This document shows positions 5,157-13,021 of a stretch of 15,514 bases of DNA, in pieces; positions within the stretch are counted from its first letter, which is position 1, and every line of letters begins with the position of its first letter. Where the stretch lies: assembly GCA_019418625.1 (NCBI GenBank), contig DYBL01000088.1, positions 1 to 15,514 on the forward strand, in the 5' to 3' direction. The translations under genes and the position numbers were made by a program. Below the pieces are notes generated by a model. That model was not told where the DNA came from, searched no databases, and worked only from the letters and a program-made list of their open reading frames with translations. The DNA comes from Clostridiales bacterium. Lineage in GTDB: Bacteria; Bacillota; Clostridia; Oscillospirales; Oscillospiraceae.

Positions 5157-7853
5157 TCAGCGCAGCACGGCGCCCAGCTGGGATTTCAAAAGTGCCAGGA
5201 TGCTGGCCACATCCGCGTCGGCTTCCTCGGCGGTGAGGCTGCGCTCATCGGAGCGGAGGGTCAGGTTGAAGGCCACGCTCTTCTTGCCCTCCGGCACGCC
5301 AGTGCCGGTATAGATATCGAAGAGGGAGACGTCCTTCAAAAGGCCCTTGGCGCCCTGGCGGATGCACTCTTCCAGTGCGCCCACGGTGACGTCCTTGTCG
5401 CATACCACGGCGATGTCCCGGGTGACGGCGGGGAACTTGGGCAGAGGCTGGTAGACGGGACGGCCGCCCATGGAGGCGAAGAGCGCGTCAAAGGACAGCT
5501 CGGCGGCGTAGAGCTCGCAGTCCACGTCATAGTGCTCGGCCACAGAGGGATGGATCTGGCCCACCACGCCCAGCAGCGTGTCGCCGGCGTAGACTTTGGC
5601 GCAGCGGCCGGGGTGATAGGAGGGATTGCCGTGCTCGGCCTCCCAGTGCACGCCGCCGATCCGCAGGCCCTCCAGCACAGTCTCCACGGCGCCCTTCATG
5701 GAGAAGAAATCGCACTCGGCACCGTAGGCGCCCAGAGAGAGCACCTTGGGCTCGTCGGCCATGCCGGAGCCGTCGTTCTTGGCAAAGTAGGTACGGCCCA
5801 GCTCGTAGAGGCGCACGGCCTTGTTGCGGTAGTGGTAGTTGCGGGAGAGGATCTCCAGCATGGAGGGCAGCGTGGTGGTGCGCATGATGGAGGTGTCCTC
5901 ACCCAGGGGATTGAGGATCTTCATGGAGTTGCGCAGGGGGGAGTCGGCAGGCAGGTTGATCTTATCGTAGTAGGTGGGGCTGATGAAGGAGTAGGTGATG
6001 ATCTCGCTGTATCCGGCGGCGCGGCACAGCGCACCCACGGCGTTTTCCGCTTTCTGGACGGGGGAGAAGCCGCGGCGGGGATTCAGACCGCCGGAGAGGG
6101 TATCGGGGATGTTGTTGTAGCCGTGGAACCGGGCTACCTCCTCGGCGATATCGGACCAGTGCTCCACGTCAGAGCGCCAGGAGGGCACGGTGATGGTGCT
6201 GCCTTCCAGCTGGAAGCCCAGGGACTCCAGGATGGTGCGCATCTCCTCCTCGGCCACGTCAGTGCCCAGGAAAGCGTTGATCTTGGGGGCGTCCAGCTCC
6301 ACGGTGACGGGCCAGGAATCCTTGGCGATCACGTCCAGCACGCCGTCCACCACCTCGCCGGCGCCCAGCAGCTCCACCAGCTCGCAGGCACGCTGCACGG
6401 CCAGCATGGTGTTCATGGGGTCCAGGCCCTTTTCATAGCGGGAGGAAGCCTCTGTGCGCATGTTCAGCGCGGCGGCGGTACGGTGGATGGAGGCGCCGTT
6501 GAAGTTAGCGGACTCGAAGAGCACCTGGGCGGTGTCGCCGATGATCTCGCTGTTGGCGCCGCCCATGACGCCGGCCACGCACACGGGACGGTGCTCATCG
6601 CAGATGCACAGCATGTCCTCGGTCAGGGCGTGGTCCTTGCCGTCCAGGGTCTGGATGGACTCGCCGGGACGGGCGGTACGCACCACGATCTTGCCGCCCT
6701 CCACGCAGGAGAAGTCGAATGCGTGCATGGGCTGGCCGTACTCCAGCATGACGTAGTTGGTGATGTCCACGATGTTGTTGATGGGGCGCACGCCGCAGTT
6801 GCGCAGCCGCTCCCGCATCCAGGCGGGGGAGGGCTGGATCTTCACGTTCTTCACCAGACGGGCGGTATACCGGGGGCACAGCTCCCCGTCCTCGATCTCG
6901 ATGTCCAGCATGTCGGCAATGGAGCCGCCGCAGCCGCGGATCTCGGGGGTGTGGAGCTTGAGGGGCTTGTGGAAGGTGGCGCTGGCCTCACGGGCAAGGC
7001 CGATGACGCTCAGGCAGTCCGGGCGGTTGGGAGTGATCTCGAACTCCACCACATGGTCGTCGGCACCGATGACCTTGGCCATGTCATCACCAGGCTGCAC
7101 GCCATCCTCGTTCAGAACGAAGATGCCGTCGGTGATGCAGTGGGGGAACTCGCGCTGCTCCGCGTGGAGATCGGCCAGGGTGCAGATGGACTGGGCCTTG
7201 GTGTTGTAGGCCACCAGATCGCCCTCGTGGAGGTTCTGGCAGGCGGTCTCGGTCTGCATCGTCTCGCTGCCGGTATCCAGCGTCACGGCGTAGCGGCCGT
7301 AGGCCACCGTCTCGCAGGCGCACACCCGGGCGGCCACCACGGGGCCATAGATCTTGTGGCCGGGCTGGACGTCGGCGGGGATGGAGGGCTTTTCGGGATC
7401 GGTGGGCTTGTAGTCATTCAGGATGGCCGCGGCGGTGATAACGGCGTAGGGATAGTCGTGCTCGGCGGTCAGGTTCAGCTCCTTGAGGGAGCAGAGCATG
7501 CCGTTGGACACAACGCCCCGCAGCTTGCCCTTTTCGATCTTCACGCCGCCGGGCAGCAAAGACTTGTGCCGGGCCACGGGCACCAGGTCGCCCACATGGA
7601 TGTTCCACGCACCGGTGACGATCTGGGTGGGCTCCGCCTCGCCCACGTCGATCTGGCAGACCCACATGTGGTCGGAGTCGGGGTGACGCTCCATGGAGAC
7701 GATGCGGCCGGCCACCACATTCTGCAAAGATTCGTTCAGTACCTCCGTGATTTCCACCTTGGAGCCGGAGAGGGTCATGGCCTCGGCGAAGTCACGGTCG
7801 CCCACGCTGGCCACGTCCACAAATTCATTCAGCCATTTTCTGGATAATTTCAT
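5157..7853 (-). CDS. pheT: Phenylalanine-tRNA ligase beta subunit with an extra N-terminal insertion
   Basis: Beta subunit of the alpha2-beta2 enzyme that charges tRNA-Phe. Order of domains: N-terminal B1 segment (1-40), tRNA-binding OB fold (about 41-115, with NIHVGDL), B3/B4 editing region (about 210-475, starting FEITPNRPDCLSV at 271-283 and including MHAFD and ESANFNGASIHRT), B5 (about 515-580, with SWRSDVEHWSDIAEEVAR), catalytic-like core (about 600-800) and C-terminal anticodon-binding FDX-ACB domain (about 803-898, LPKFPAVTRDIAVV). At 898 residues it is about 100 longer than the usual 800. The surplus lies at roughly 138-238, between the LCSLKEL motif and DGIFVL. The ATG at 7853 has GAGGG about 9 nt upstream, and pheS ends 15 bases before it, so the genes are co-transcribed. 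Confidence 0.97.
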   Translation of the reverse strand: MKLSRKWLNEFVDVASVGDRDFAEAMTLSGSKVEITEVLNESLQNVVAGRIVSMERHPDSDHMWVCQIDVGEAEPTQIVTGAWNIHVGDLVPVARHKSLLPGGVKIEKGKLRGVVSNGMLCSLKELNLTAEHDYPYAVITAAAILNDYKPTDPEKPSIPADVQPGHKIYGPVVAARVCACETVAYGRYAVTLDTGSETMQTETACQNLHEGDLVAYNTKAQSICTLADLHAEQREFPHCITDGIFVLNEDGVQPGDDMAKVIGADDHVVEFEITPNRPDCLSVIGLAREASATFHKPLKLHTPEIRGCGGSIADMLDIEIEDGELCPRYTARLVKNVKIQPSPAWMRERLRNCGVRPINNIVDITNYVMLEYGQPMHAFDFSCVEGGKIVVRTARPGESIQTLDGKDHALTEDMLCICDEHRPVCVAGVMGGANSEIIGDTAQVLFESANFNGASIHRTAAALNMRTEASSRYEKGLDPMNTMLAVQRACELVELLGAGEVVDGVLDVIAKDSWPVTVELDAPKINAFLGTDVAEEEMRTILESLGFQLEGSTITVPSWRSDVEHWSDIAEEVARFHGYNNIPDTLSGGLNPRRGFSPVQKAENAVGALCRAAGYSEIITYSFISPTYYDKINLPADSPLRNSMKILNPLGEDTSIMRTTTLPSMLEILSRNYHYRNKAVRLYELGRTYFAKNDGSGMADEPKVLSLGAYGAECDFFSMKGAVETVLEGLRIGGVHWEAEHGNPSYHPGRCAKVYAGDTLLGVVGQIHPSVAEHYDVDCELYAAELSFDALFASMGGRPVYQPLPKFPAVTRDIAVVCDKDVTVGALEECIRQGAKGLLKDVSLFDIYTGTGVPEGKKSVAFNLTLRSDERSLTAEEADADVASILALLKSQLGAVLR
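7140..7442 (-). other. PheT insertion resembling a second tRNA-binding OB fold
   Basis: Codons about 138-238 of pheT have no counterpart in typical PheT. Within them, residues 170-222 line up by eye with the preceding OB fold at 49-98. Shared features are a leading G-x-(I/V)-V, a strand ending in ID-V-G or LD-T-G, and N-x-H-x-G-D-L-V (NIHVGDLV against NLHEGDLV). The insertion keeps frame and codon style, so it looks like a long-established domain rather than an error. Duplication is inference from the spaced motif. Confidence 0.55.
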
Positions 7854-7868
7854 CGTATTGCCCTCCTA

Positions 7869-8894
7869 TTAAAACTGCTCCAGGAAGCGCATGTCGTTTT
7901 CAAAGATCAGCCGCAGGTCGCTGATCTTGAACTGGCCCATGGCCAGCCGCTCCAGGCCCATGCCGAAAGCAAAGCCGGAGTACACTTCCGGGTCGATGCC
8001 GCAGCCCCGCAGCACCTTGGGGTGGACCATACCGGCGCCCAGCACCTCGATCCAGCCCTCGCCCTTGCAGGTGGGGCAGCCCGCGCCGCCGCACTTGTGA
8101 CACTGGATGTCCATCTCGCAGGAGGGCTCGGTGAAGGGGAAGTGATGGGGACGGAAGCGGGTCTTGGTATTGGGGCCGTAGATCTCACGGATGACGGCGT
8201 TGAGGGTGCCCTTCAGGTCCGCCATGGTGACGCCCTTGTCCACCACCAATCCCTCGATCTGATGGAACATGGGGGAGTGGGTGGCGTCCACCTCGTCCTT
8301 GCGGTACACACGGCCGGAGGAGATCATGCGGATGGGCACACCGTAGGTCTCCATGGCGCGGATCTGCATGGGAGAGGTCTGGGAGCGCAGGAGGATGTTG
8401 CTGTCCTCGGTGAGATAGAACGTATCCGTCCAGTCGCGGGAGGGATGATTTTCCGGGGCGTTGAGCTTGGTGAAGTTGTAGTCTGCCTGCTCGATCTCCG
8501 GGCCGTCCATGATCTCAAAGCCCATGTTGATGAAGATCTCCTTGATCTCGTCCAGCACGGTGTACATGGGGTGCTTGTGGCCCTGCTGGGGCTGCTTGCC
8601 GGGAATGGTCACGTCCACGGTCTCGGCGGCGAGCTTTTCCTCCATGGCCTTCCGGGCCAGAACGGCGGACTGTGCGGCAATGGCCTCCTCCACGGCGGCG
8701 CGCACGTCGTTGGCCAGCTGGCCCATGACGGGGCGCTCTTCAGGAGAGAGCTTGCCCATCTGCTTCAAAACGGCGGTCAGCTCGCCCTTTTTCCCCAGGT
8801 ACTGCACCCGGACCGCTTCCAGCTCAGCGCTTTTCTGGGTGCCGGCAACGGCTTCCAGCGCGCTTTTGCGGATGGCTTCCAATTGTTCTTTCAT
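7869..8894 (-). CDS. pheS: Phenylalanine-tRNA ligase alpha subunit
   Basis: Catalytic alpha subunit, 341 residues, normal length. It starts with a charged N-terminal coiled-coil arm (about 1-95). The class II synthetase core follows: motif 1 around HPMYTVLDEIKEIF (108-121), motif 2 around SSGRVYRKDEVDATHSPMFHQIEG (192-215) and motif 3 GFAFGMGLERLAM (307-319). A four-cysteine group (Cys265, 268, 273, 276 in CHKCGGAGCPTC) is the usual Firmicutes-type insertion and may bind zinc. The ATG has AAGGAG 8 nt upstream. It is the first gene of the pheS-pheT operon, directly behind a Phe-type T-box leader, so its expression should rise when tRNA-Phe is uncharged. Confidence 0.98.
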   Translation of the reverse strand: MKEQLEAIRKSALEAVAGTQKSAELEAVRVQYLGKKGELTAVLKQMGKLSPEERPVMGQLANDVRAAVEEAIAAQSAVLARKAMEEKLAAETVDVTIPGKQPQQGHKHPMYTVLDEIKEIFINMGFEIMDGPEIEQADYNFTKLNAPENHPSRDWTDTFYLTEDSNILLRSQTSPMQIRAMETYGVPIRMISSGRVYRKDEVDATHSPMFHQIEGLVVDKGVTMADLKGTLNAVIREIYGPNTKTRFRPHHFPFTEPSCEMDIQCHKCGGAGCPTCKGEGWIEVLGAGMVHPKVLRGCGIDPEVYSGFAFGMGLERLAMGQFKISDLRLIFENDMRFLEQF

Positions 8895-8933
8895 AGCGAT
8901 GCTCCTTCTATCTCAAATATTTTTCGGCAAAAC

Positions 8934-8970
8934 AAAAAGACCCTCCGTCCCATCACTGGGACGAAAGGCC
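8934..8970 (-). terminator. T-box-controlled terminator before pheS
   Basis: Minus strand: 14-bp stem with several G-U pairs (8970-8957 with 8952-8939, loop 8956-8953) followed by TTTTT (8938-8934). The wobble pairs would ease switching to the antiterminator that uses the T-box core just upstream. Confidence 0.88.
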
Positions 8971-9168
8971 ATCCTTCCGCGGTACCACCCAAATTCGCAT
9001 GCGGTGCATGCGCACTTGCTGCCCCTGTAACGGAGGGCGGTCCGGCCGTGTCTCCACGGCGGCTCCCGGGCGAACCAAACCGGACGTGCGCAGTCTGGCT
9101 TGCAGCCGGTGACCAGACCTCTCTTGGCGCCGTTTGACGGTTATTTTCCCGTTCATCGCTGATATCAA
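8934..9168 (-). promoter_or_regulatory. T-box riboswitch leader of pheST, phenylalanine (UUC) specifier
   Basis: On the minus strand: Stem I, then the T-box core GGGTGGTACCGCGG (8990-8977), then a terminator hairpin and U run. The specifier loop is bounded by CGGG pairing with CCCG below and AACCG pairing with CGGTT above. Its 3' side reads TGGTTCG, so UUC (9074-9072) precedes a purine and the lower stem, matching Phe and the downstream genes. The UGGU of the T-box fits an ACCA-ended tRNA-Phe. Folding was done by eye. This occupies the gene-free region 8895-9245 together with the promoter and the upstream gene's terminator. Confidence 0.93.
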
Positions 9169-9174
9169 GTACCA

Positions 9175-9203
9175 CTTATATCACAGCAAAACGCAAAATG
9201 CAA
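9175..9203 (-). promoter_or_regulatory. Sigma-A promoter of the pheST leader
   Basis: Minus strand: -35 TTGCAT (9203-9198), 17-nt spacer, -10 TATAAG (9180-9175). The first base of the -35 is also the last base of the preceding gene's terminator stem. Confidence 0.82.
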
Positions 9204-9237
9204 GCCCCAATCCGCCCGGCATGGACGGATCGGGGCT
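9203..9237 (-). terminator. Terminator of the large lipoprotein gene
   Basis: Minus strand: 12-bp stem with one G-U pair (9237-9226 with 9214-9203, 11-nt loop) followed by the T-rich TGCATTTTGCGTTTT. The T tract is broken by GC, so termination may be partial and some read-through into the pheST leader is possible. Confidence 0.72.
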
Positions 9238-9245
9238 GGAAATTT

Positions 9246-10697
9246 TCAGGAGAGCAGACGGCCGTCCATGAGATCCTCGATCTCCATGGCCGCCACGGCG
9301 CCGTCCTTCATGAAAAAGGTGATGTGCTTGCAATAGGCCCACTGTCCCGGCTCGAACACAAGGCCATAGTCGGCGCCCCATTGGGCCTCGCCCACGGCCT
9401 TCACGGCCACCGCGGACGGGTAGGCGGCCAGCACGTCGGCCTCGGAAGCCCCCACGGCGATGCCGCCGGCGGTGGTGATGCCGGGCCCATCCACGATCAT
9501 GCGAAAGACAGATTCTGCACCGCCTTCCGGAGAGACGTTATACGATACGGTGAACGCCCCGCAGTCCGCCTCCACGGAGGGGTAGGCGCCATCGGAGGCT
9601 TCATGGTGTGTCTGGGACTCCGCCGTCAGGCCGTACTCCCAGGGGAAGGAGCCCTCCTGATCTCCCAGGCAGAGCAGCTTGCCGTCCACGTCCAGGGCGA
9701 ACTGGCTGTTGGCGGCCTCCTTTGTGGACGCTGTGGCCTTTTCATAGGCGGCGCGGATCTTGTCCAGCACCGCCTGCTCGGCCTCCGTTTGAGGCTGGCA
9801 GCTGTTGAGAACATTCAAAAATTCTGCCTGTTCGTCAAAGGAGCGCCAGGCGGCGGAATATCCCGGCATGGCCACCACGGCGTCGATGTTCATGGGCGGA
9901 CCTTTTTCCCGGTAGGGGGCGCCGTCCAGCAGGGCCAGGGCCGCCAGAATGTCCCCGGGCCGCTCCAGAAACCGCTGGTAGAGCAGGTCGCCGGGGGCTT
10001 CGGCATAAGCGCCGTCGGCATAGATCAGATAGCATACCAGCTGCCAGTCGGTGTAGTCCCGGTAGGCGCCGGTGACCTCAAAGTCCTGGTAGTAGTCGAT
10101 GGTGCATACCGTGTCCGCGTCCAGGTCCAGATCATCGCTGGGACAAAAGCTGGTAAAGCGCCAGCCCTCGTCCGCCTTTTCGTAATCCAGCGTCCGCTGG
10201 GAGTATCCGACGGTGGACACGGCGTGGGGATAGCCGTCTGCCTGGATGGGATGGTCCACGAAATCCGCCCAGAACGTAATGGTCACCGTCCAGTGGGTAT
10301 CATCCACCTGCCGGGCGGAGAGGGTCCTATCCAGGAGGTACACGTTCTGGCCCCGGGCGCCGCCGGTGCAGCAGAGCTTCCCGTCGATCTCCCGATAGCT
10401 GCCGTCCGAGAGCAGGGCGTCACTGATTTCGGAGGAGAAGCAGGCGCGGACCCGGGCCTCCAGGTCGGCCATGGTCGTGATGCCGTCGTACTCCACCGGG
10501 TAATAGATATTGCCATCCAATTGAATGGCCTCGATGCCGGTGGGCAGGGTGTGCATGGAGAACCAGTCGTAAACCTCCGCTGCGGCGGCATAGGCGTCCA
10601 GCACTGCCTGTTCATCCGGGGGAGAGACCTGCTCTGGGGATGCAGCGCACCCGGCCAGCAGGCAAAGTGTCAGGAAAACGGGGACGATACGCTTCAT
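9246..10697 (-). CDS. Large lipoprotein, possibly IseA-like (DL-endopeptidase inhibitor family)
   Basis: A 483-residue surface lipoprotein: signal peptide with lipobox LLAGC, Cys17 the predicted lipidated residue. Residues about 35-185 (start VYDWFSMHTLPTG, then GNIYYPVEYDGITTMADLEARV, SYREIDGKL and a closing DEGWRFTSF) resemble the IseA fold, a D,L-endopeptidase inhibitor in Bacillus. I recognise this only by pattern, so treat it as tentative. A linker region follows. The C-terminal part (about 370-483) has the TAGGIAVGASEADVLAAYP type motif seen in many Firmicutes lipoproteins and may be a separate small domain. The ATG at 10697 is chosen because AAAGGAGG lies 8 nt upstream and a proper signal peptide follows; the frame stays open to 11060, but that part is antisense to nnr. 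It is divergent from nnr, and I found no clear promoter. Confidence 0.82.
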   Translation of the reverse strand: MKRIVPVFLTLCLLAGCAASPEQVSPPDEQAVLDAYAAAAEVYDWFSMHTLPTGIEAIQLDGNIYYPVEYDGITTMADLEARVRACFSSEISDALLSDGSYREIDGKLCCTGGARGQNVYLLDRTLSARQVDDTHWTVTITFWADFVDHPIQADGYPHAVSTVGYSQRTLDYEKADEGWRFTSFCPSDDLDLDADTVCTIDYYQDFEVTGAYRDYTDWQLVCYLIYADGAYAEAPGDLLYQRFLERPGDILAALALLDGAPYREKGPPMNIDAVVAMPGYSAAWRSFDEQAEFLNVLNSCQPQTEAEQAVLDKIRAAYEKATASTKEAANSQFALDVDGKLLCLGDQEGSFPWEYGLTAESQTHHEASDGAYPSVEADCGAFTVSYNVSPEGGAESVFRMIVDGPGITTAGGIAVGASEADVLAAYPSAVAVKAVGEAQWGADYGLVFEPGQWAYCKHITFFMKDGAVAAMEIEDLMDGRLLS

Positions 10698-10770
10698 GGC
10701 CAGCGCCTCCTTTCTGCTGCCAGCATAGCAGACTTCCCCGGGAAAAGGGTGACATTTTGGCAACAAAGAA

Positions 10771-10799
10771 TTGCAAATAACGGGCAGAACTCCTATAAT
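10771..10799 (+). promoter_or_regulatory. Sigma-A promoter of the nnr-alr operon
   Basis: -35 TTGCAA (10771-10776), 17-nt spacer, consensus -10 TATAAT (10794-10799). It leaves a short leader before AGGAGG (10821-10826) and the nnr ATG at 10834. Confidence 0.9.
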
Positions 10800-10833
10800 A
10801 GGGGAAAACAACGCACAAAAAGGAGGAAACGGC

Positions 10834-12375
10834 ATGAAGCTGGCGACGGCGGAGCAGATGAAGGAACTGGACCGGCAGGCCATCGAGGAGCGGGGCATCC
10901 CCTCCATCGATCTGATGGAGCGGGCCGGCGCGGCGGTGGCGGAGGCGGCGGCAAGCCTGCCGGCGGGAAGGGGACGCCGTCGGGCGGCGGTGCTGTGCGG
11001 CACCGGCAACAACGGCGGGGACGGCATCTGTGCTGCCCGGTATCTTTTCCTGAAAGGCATAGAAGTGCGGGCCTACCTGGTGGGAGACTATGAAAAGATG
11101 ACGCCGGACGCCCGGGAGCAGACCCGGCGCCTGAGCGAGTGCGGCGTGGCACTGGTGCCCTTTGACCCGGAGAACGAGGAGCAGCGCCGGTGGATTTTGC
11201 AAGCAGATGTGTGCGTGGACGCGCTGTTCGGCGTGGGCCTTTCCCGGCGGATCGATCCATCGTCCCATTGGGGCCGGGCCGTGGCACTGATGAACGACAG
11301 CCGGGGCGCCGTGGTGGCCGCCGACATCGCCAGCGGCGTGGACGCTACCACGGGCGAGTGCCTGGGAGAGCCGGTACATGCTGTAAAGACGATCACATTT
11401 ACACTTCCAAAGGCAGGGCAGTTTGTGGGAAAGGGTGCCCTTTGCTCCGGTACGGTGGAGGTGCGGGACATCGGCATCCCGGCGCAGCTGGTGCGGGAGA
11501 CGGTGTGCTCCATCCAGACAGTGGAGCGGGACTTTGTTCGACAGGCGCTGCCCCGGCGGCAGGCGGACGGCCACAAGGGCACCTTCGGCAAGGTGCTGGT
11601 GGTAGGCGGCGCTGTGGGCTATACCGGCGCGCCGTACCTGACGGCGCTGGCCGCCGTGCGCAGCGGCTGCGGTTTGGTATCGTTGGGTGTGCCGGAGATC
11701 ATCTGGCCGGTGGAGGCAGCCAAGTGCGTCTCCGCCATGCCGTTCCCACTGCCGGACAAGGACGGGATGTTAAGCGATAAAGCTTTACAGAAAATTTTGG
11801 ACAAGCTGGCGGACTGCCAGGTGCTGGCCCTGGGGCCGGGCCTTGGCCGCAGCCAGCGGACGGGACGGCTGGTGCGGGAGCTGCTGGCCCAGACGGACAA
11901 GCCCGTGGTGCTGGATGCCGACGGCATAAATGCCCTGGCTGGGCATATAGATGTGCTGAACGGACGGCGCGGCCGCGTCACCATCCTCACGCCCCACGAC
12001 GGGGAGTTTGCCCGGATCTATGACGGGCCGGAGGAGCTGGGCCGGGCGGAGGAGGCCCGCGCCTTTGCCCGCGCCCACGGCTGCGTGCTGGTGCGCAAGG
12101 GCCACCGCACCCTCACGGCGCTGCCGGAGGGGAACGTGCTGGTGAACACCACCGGGAATTCCGGGCTTGCCAAGGGCGGCAGCGGAGATGTGCTCACGGG
12201 TGTCATCGCCTCGCTCCTTGCCCAGGGTGCCACGCCGGTGCAGGCGGCCGCCGGGGGCGTCTGGCTCCATGGGCGGGCCGGTGAACTGGCTGCGGAGCGG
12301 GAGACGGAGTACGGCGTCACACCGGCGGACGTGGCCCGGACCATTCCGGCGGCCATCCGGGAAATTCTGGGATAA
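10834..12375 (+). CDS. nnr: Bifunctional NAD(P)HX epimerase / ADP-dependent NAD(P)HX dehydratase
   Basis: Metabolite-repair enzyme of 513 residues that restores hydrated NADH and NADPH. The N-terminal YjeF_N epimerase domain (about 1-220) shows MKELDRQAIEERGIPSIDLMERAG and the glycine-rich GNNGGDG (58-64), plus ASGVDATTG (166-174). The C-terminal ribokinase-like dehydratase domain (about 235-513) shows GAVGYTGAP (259-267), LGPGLGRS (333-340), LTPHDGEF (385-392), and NSGLAKGGSGDVLTG (442-456) with the expected catalytic Asp452. Length is standard for the fused form. The ATG at 10834 has AGGAGG 7 nt upstream; an in-frame TTG at 10771 lies inside the promoter and is rejected. It is the first gene of the plus-strand unit, 11 bases before the small lipoprotein gene. 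Confidence 0.97.
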   Translation: MKLATAEQMKELDRQAIEERGIPSIDLMERAGAAVAEAAASLPAGRGRRRAAVLCGTGNNGGDGICAARYLFLKGIEVRAYLVGDYEKMTPDAREQTRRLSECGVALVPFDPENEEQRRWILQADVCVDALFGVGLSRRIDPSSHWGRAVALMNDSRGAVVAADIASGVDATTGECLGEPVHAVKTITFTLPKAGQFVGKGALCSGTVEVRDIGIPAQLVRETVCSIQTVERDFVRQALPRRQADGHKGTFGKVLVVGGAVGYTGAPYLTALAAVRSGCGLVSLGVPEIIWPVEAAKCVSAMPFPLPDKDGMLSDKALQKILDKLADCQVLALGPGLGRSQRTGRLVRELLAQTDKPVVLDADGINALAGHIDVLNGRRGRVTILTPHDGEFARIYDGPEELGRAEEARAFARAHGCVLVRKGHRTLTALPEGNVLVNTTGNSGLAKGGSGDVLTGVIASLLAQGATPVQAAAGGVWLHGRAGELAAERETEYGVTPADVARTIPAAIREILG

Positions 12376-12386
12376 CGGAGGAGTTT

Positions 12387-12995
12387 ATGGTGCGCCTTGC
12401 CAAGTGCGTACCAATGATGACCCTGTGCGTGCTGCTTTGCGGCTGCGCCCGGGGCGAGGAGACGGTCACGGCGGAGCAGCTGCGCCAGCCCTACATGGAC
12501 ATGAGCGGCTGCCGGATGGAGGCGGAGGTGATCTGCGACCAGAACGGTCAGGAGTGGACGGCGTCTGTGGGGTGTACCTACAAGGCGGACGGCGGCGCGG
12601 AGATCGAGGTGCTCTCTCCGGAGCGGATCGCCGGCGTGCGGGCCGTTCTGGACGGTGAGACGCTGACGCTGGAATATGAGGACCTCTGCCTGGATGCCGG
12701 GATGCTCTCCCGGGAGAAGATCAGCCCCATGGCGTGCATGCCCCGTATGATGGACGCCCTGCGGGGGGGCTGGCTCCTGGAGGAGAATCAGGAGGACTGG
12801 GGCGAGGTGCCCTGTCTGCGGCTTACAGTGGATCAGACCGGGACGGCGGCGGAGAAGGTCTATACCACGCTGTGGCTCCGGCTGGACGATGGCACGCCGC
12901 TGCGGGGCGAGATCGCCGTGGACGGGGAAATAATTTTGACGGCGGAGTTTACGAGTTTTTCCTTTTGTGATACAATCGACAGCCAGGAGGGGTGA
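12387..12995 (+). CDS. Small lipoprotein between nnr and alr (YdcC/LolA-like position)
   Basis: A 202-residue lipoprotein: short signal peptide, lipobox LLCGC with Cys20 as the predicted lipidated residue, then mostly beta-type sequence (MEAEVICDQNGQEWTASVGCTYKADG, a VLDGETLTLEYEDL strand pair, and a C-terminal LRGEIAVDGEIILTAEFTSF). This fits a LolA/LppX-like half-barrel as in Bacillus YdcC, which also sits directly upstream of alr. The family link is inferred from context and strand pattern, not from a clear motif. GGAGG at 12377-12381 lies 5 nt before the ATG, in the gap after nnr. Its end is just ahead of alr, so the three genes are almost certainly one operon. Confidence 0.85.
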   Translation: MVRLAKCVPMMTLCVLLCGCARGEETVTAEQLRQPYMDMSGCRMEAEVICDQNGQEWTASVGCTYKADGGAEIEVLSPERIAGVRAVLDGETLTLEYEDLCLDAGMLSREKISPMACMPRMMDALRGGWLLEENQEDWGEVPCLRLTVDQTGTAAEKVYTTLWLRLDDGTPLRGEIAVDGEIILTAEFTSFSFCDTIDSQEG

Positions 12996-13021
12996 CCCCA
13001 CTGGAGAAAGGTGACAAGGAC

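Noticed and set aside
5037..7847. Open frame of 936 codons on the plus strand opposite pheT
   Set aside because: It is the mirror of pheT's GC-rich codon use: composition is rich in G, H, A and V without domains, its start lies near the ireB promoter, and pheT is unambiguous.
8022..9137. Open frame of 371 codons on the plus strand opposite pheS and its leader
   Set aside because: It reads through the T-box and terminator and is antisense to a clear pheS.
10698..11060. Upstream extension of the lipoprotein reading frame
   Set aside because: The ATG at 10697 has a strong SD and begins a lipoprotein signal peptide; the extension is antisense to the nnr promoter and N-terminal domain.
9198..11093. 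Open frame of 631 codons on the plus strand opposite the large lipoprotein
   Set aside because: It runs through a promoter and into nnr in another frame; the opposite strand has a lipobox, signal peptide and strong SD.
12992..13021. GTG at 12992 as the alr start, overlapping the lipoprotein stop
   Set aside because: The purine run AGGAGG ends 1 nt before it, too close, whereas ATG 13022 has AAAGGTGA at 7 nt and fits the family N terminus.
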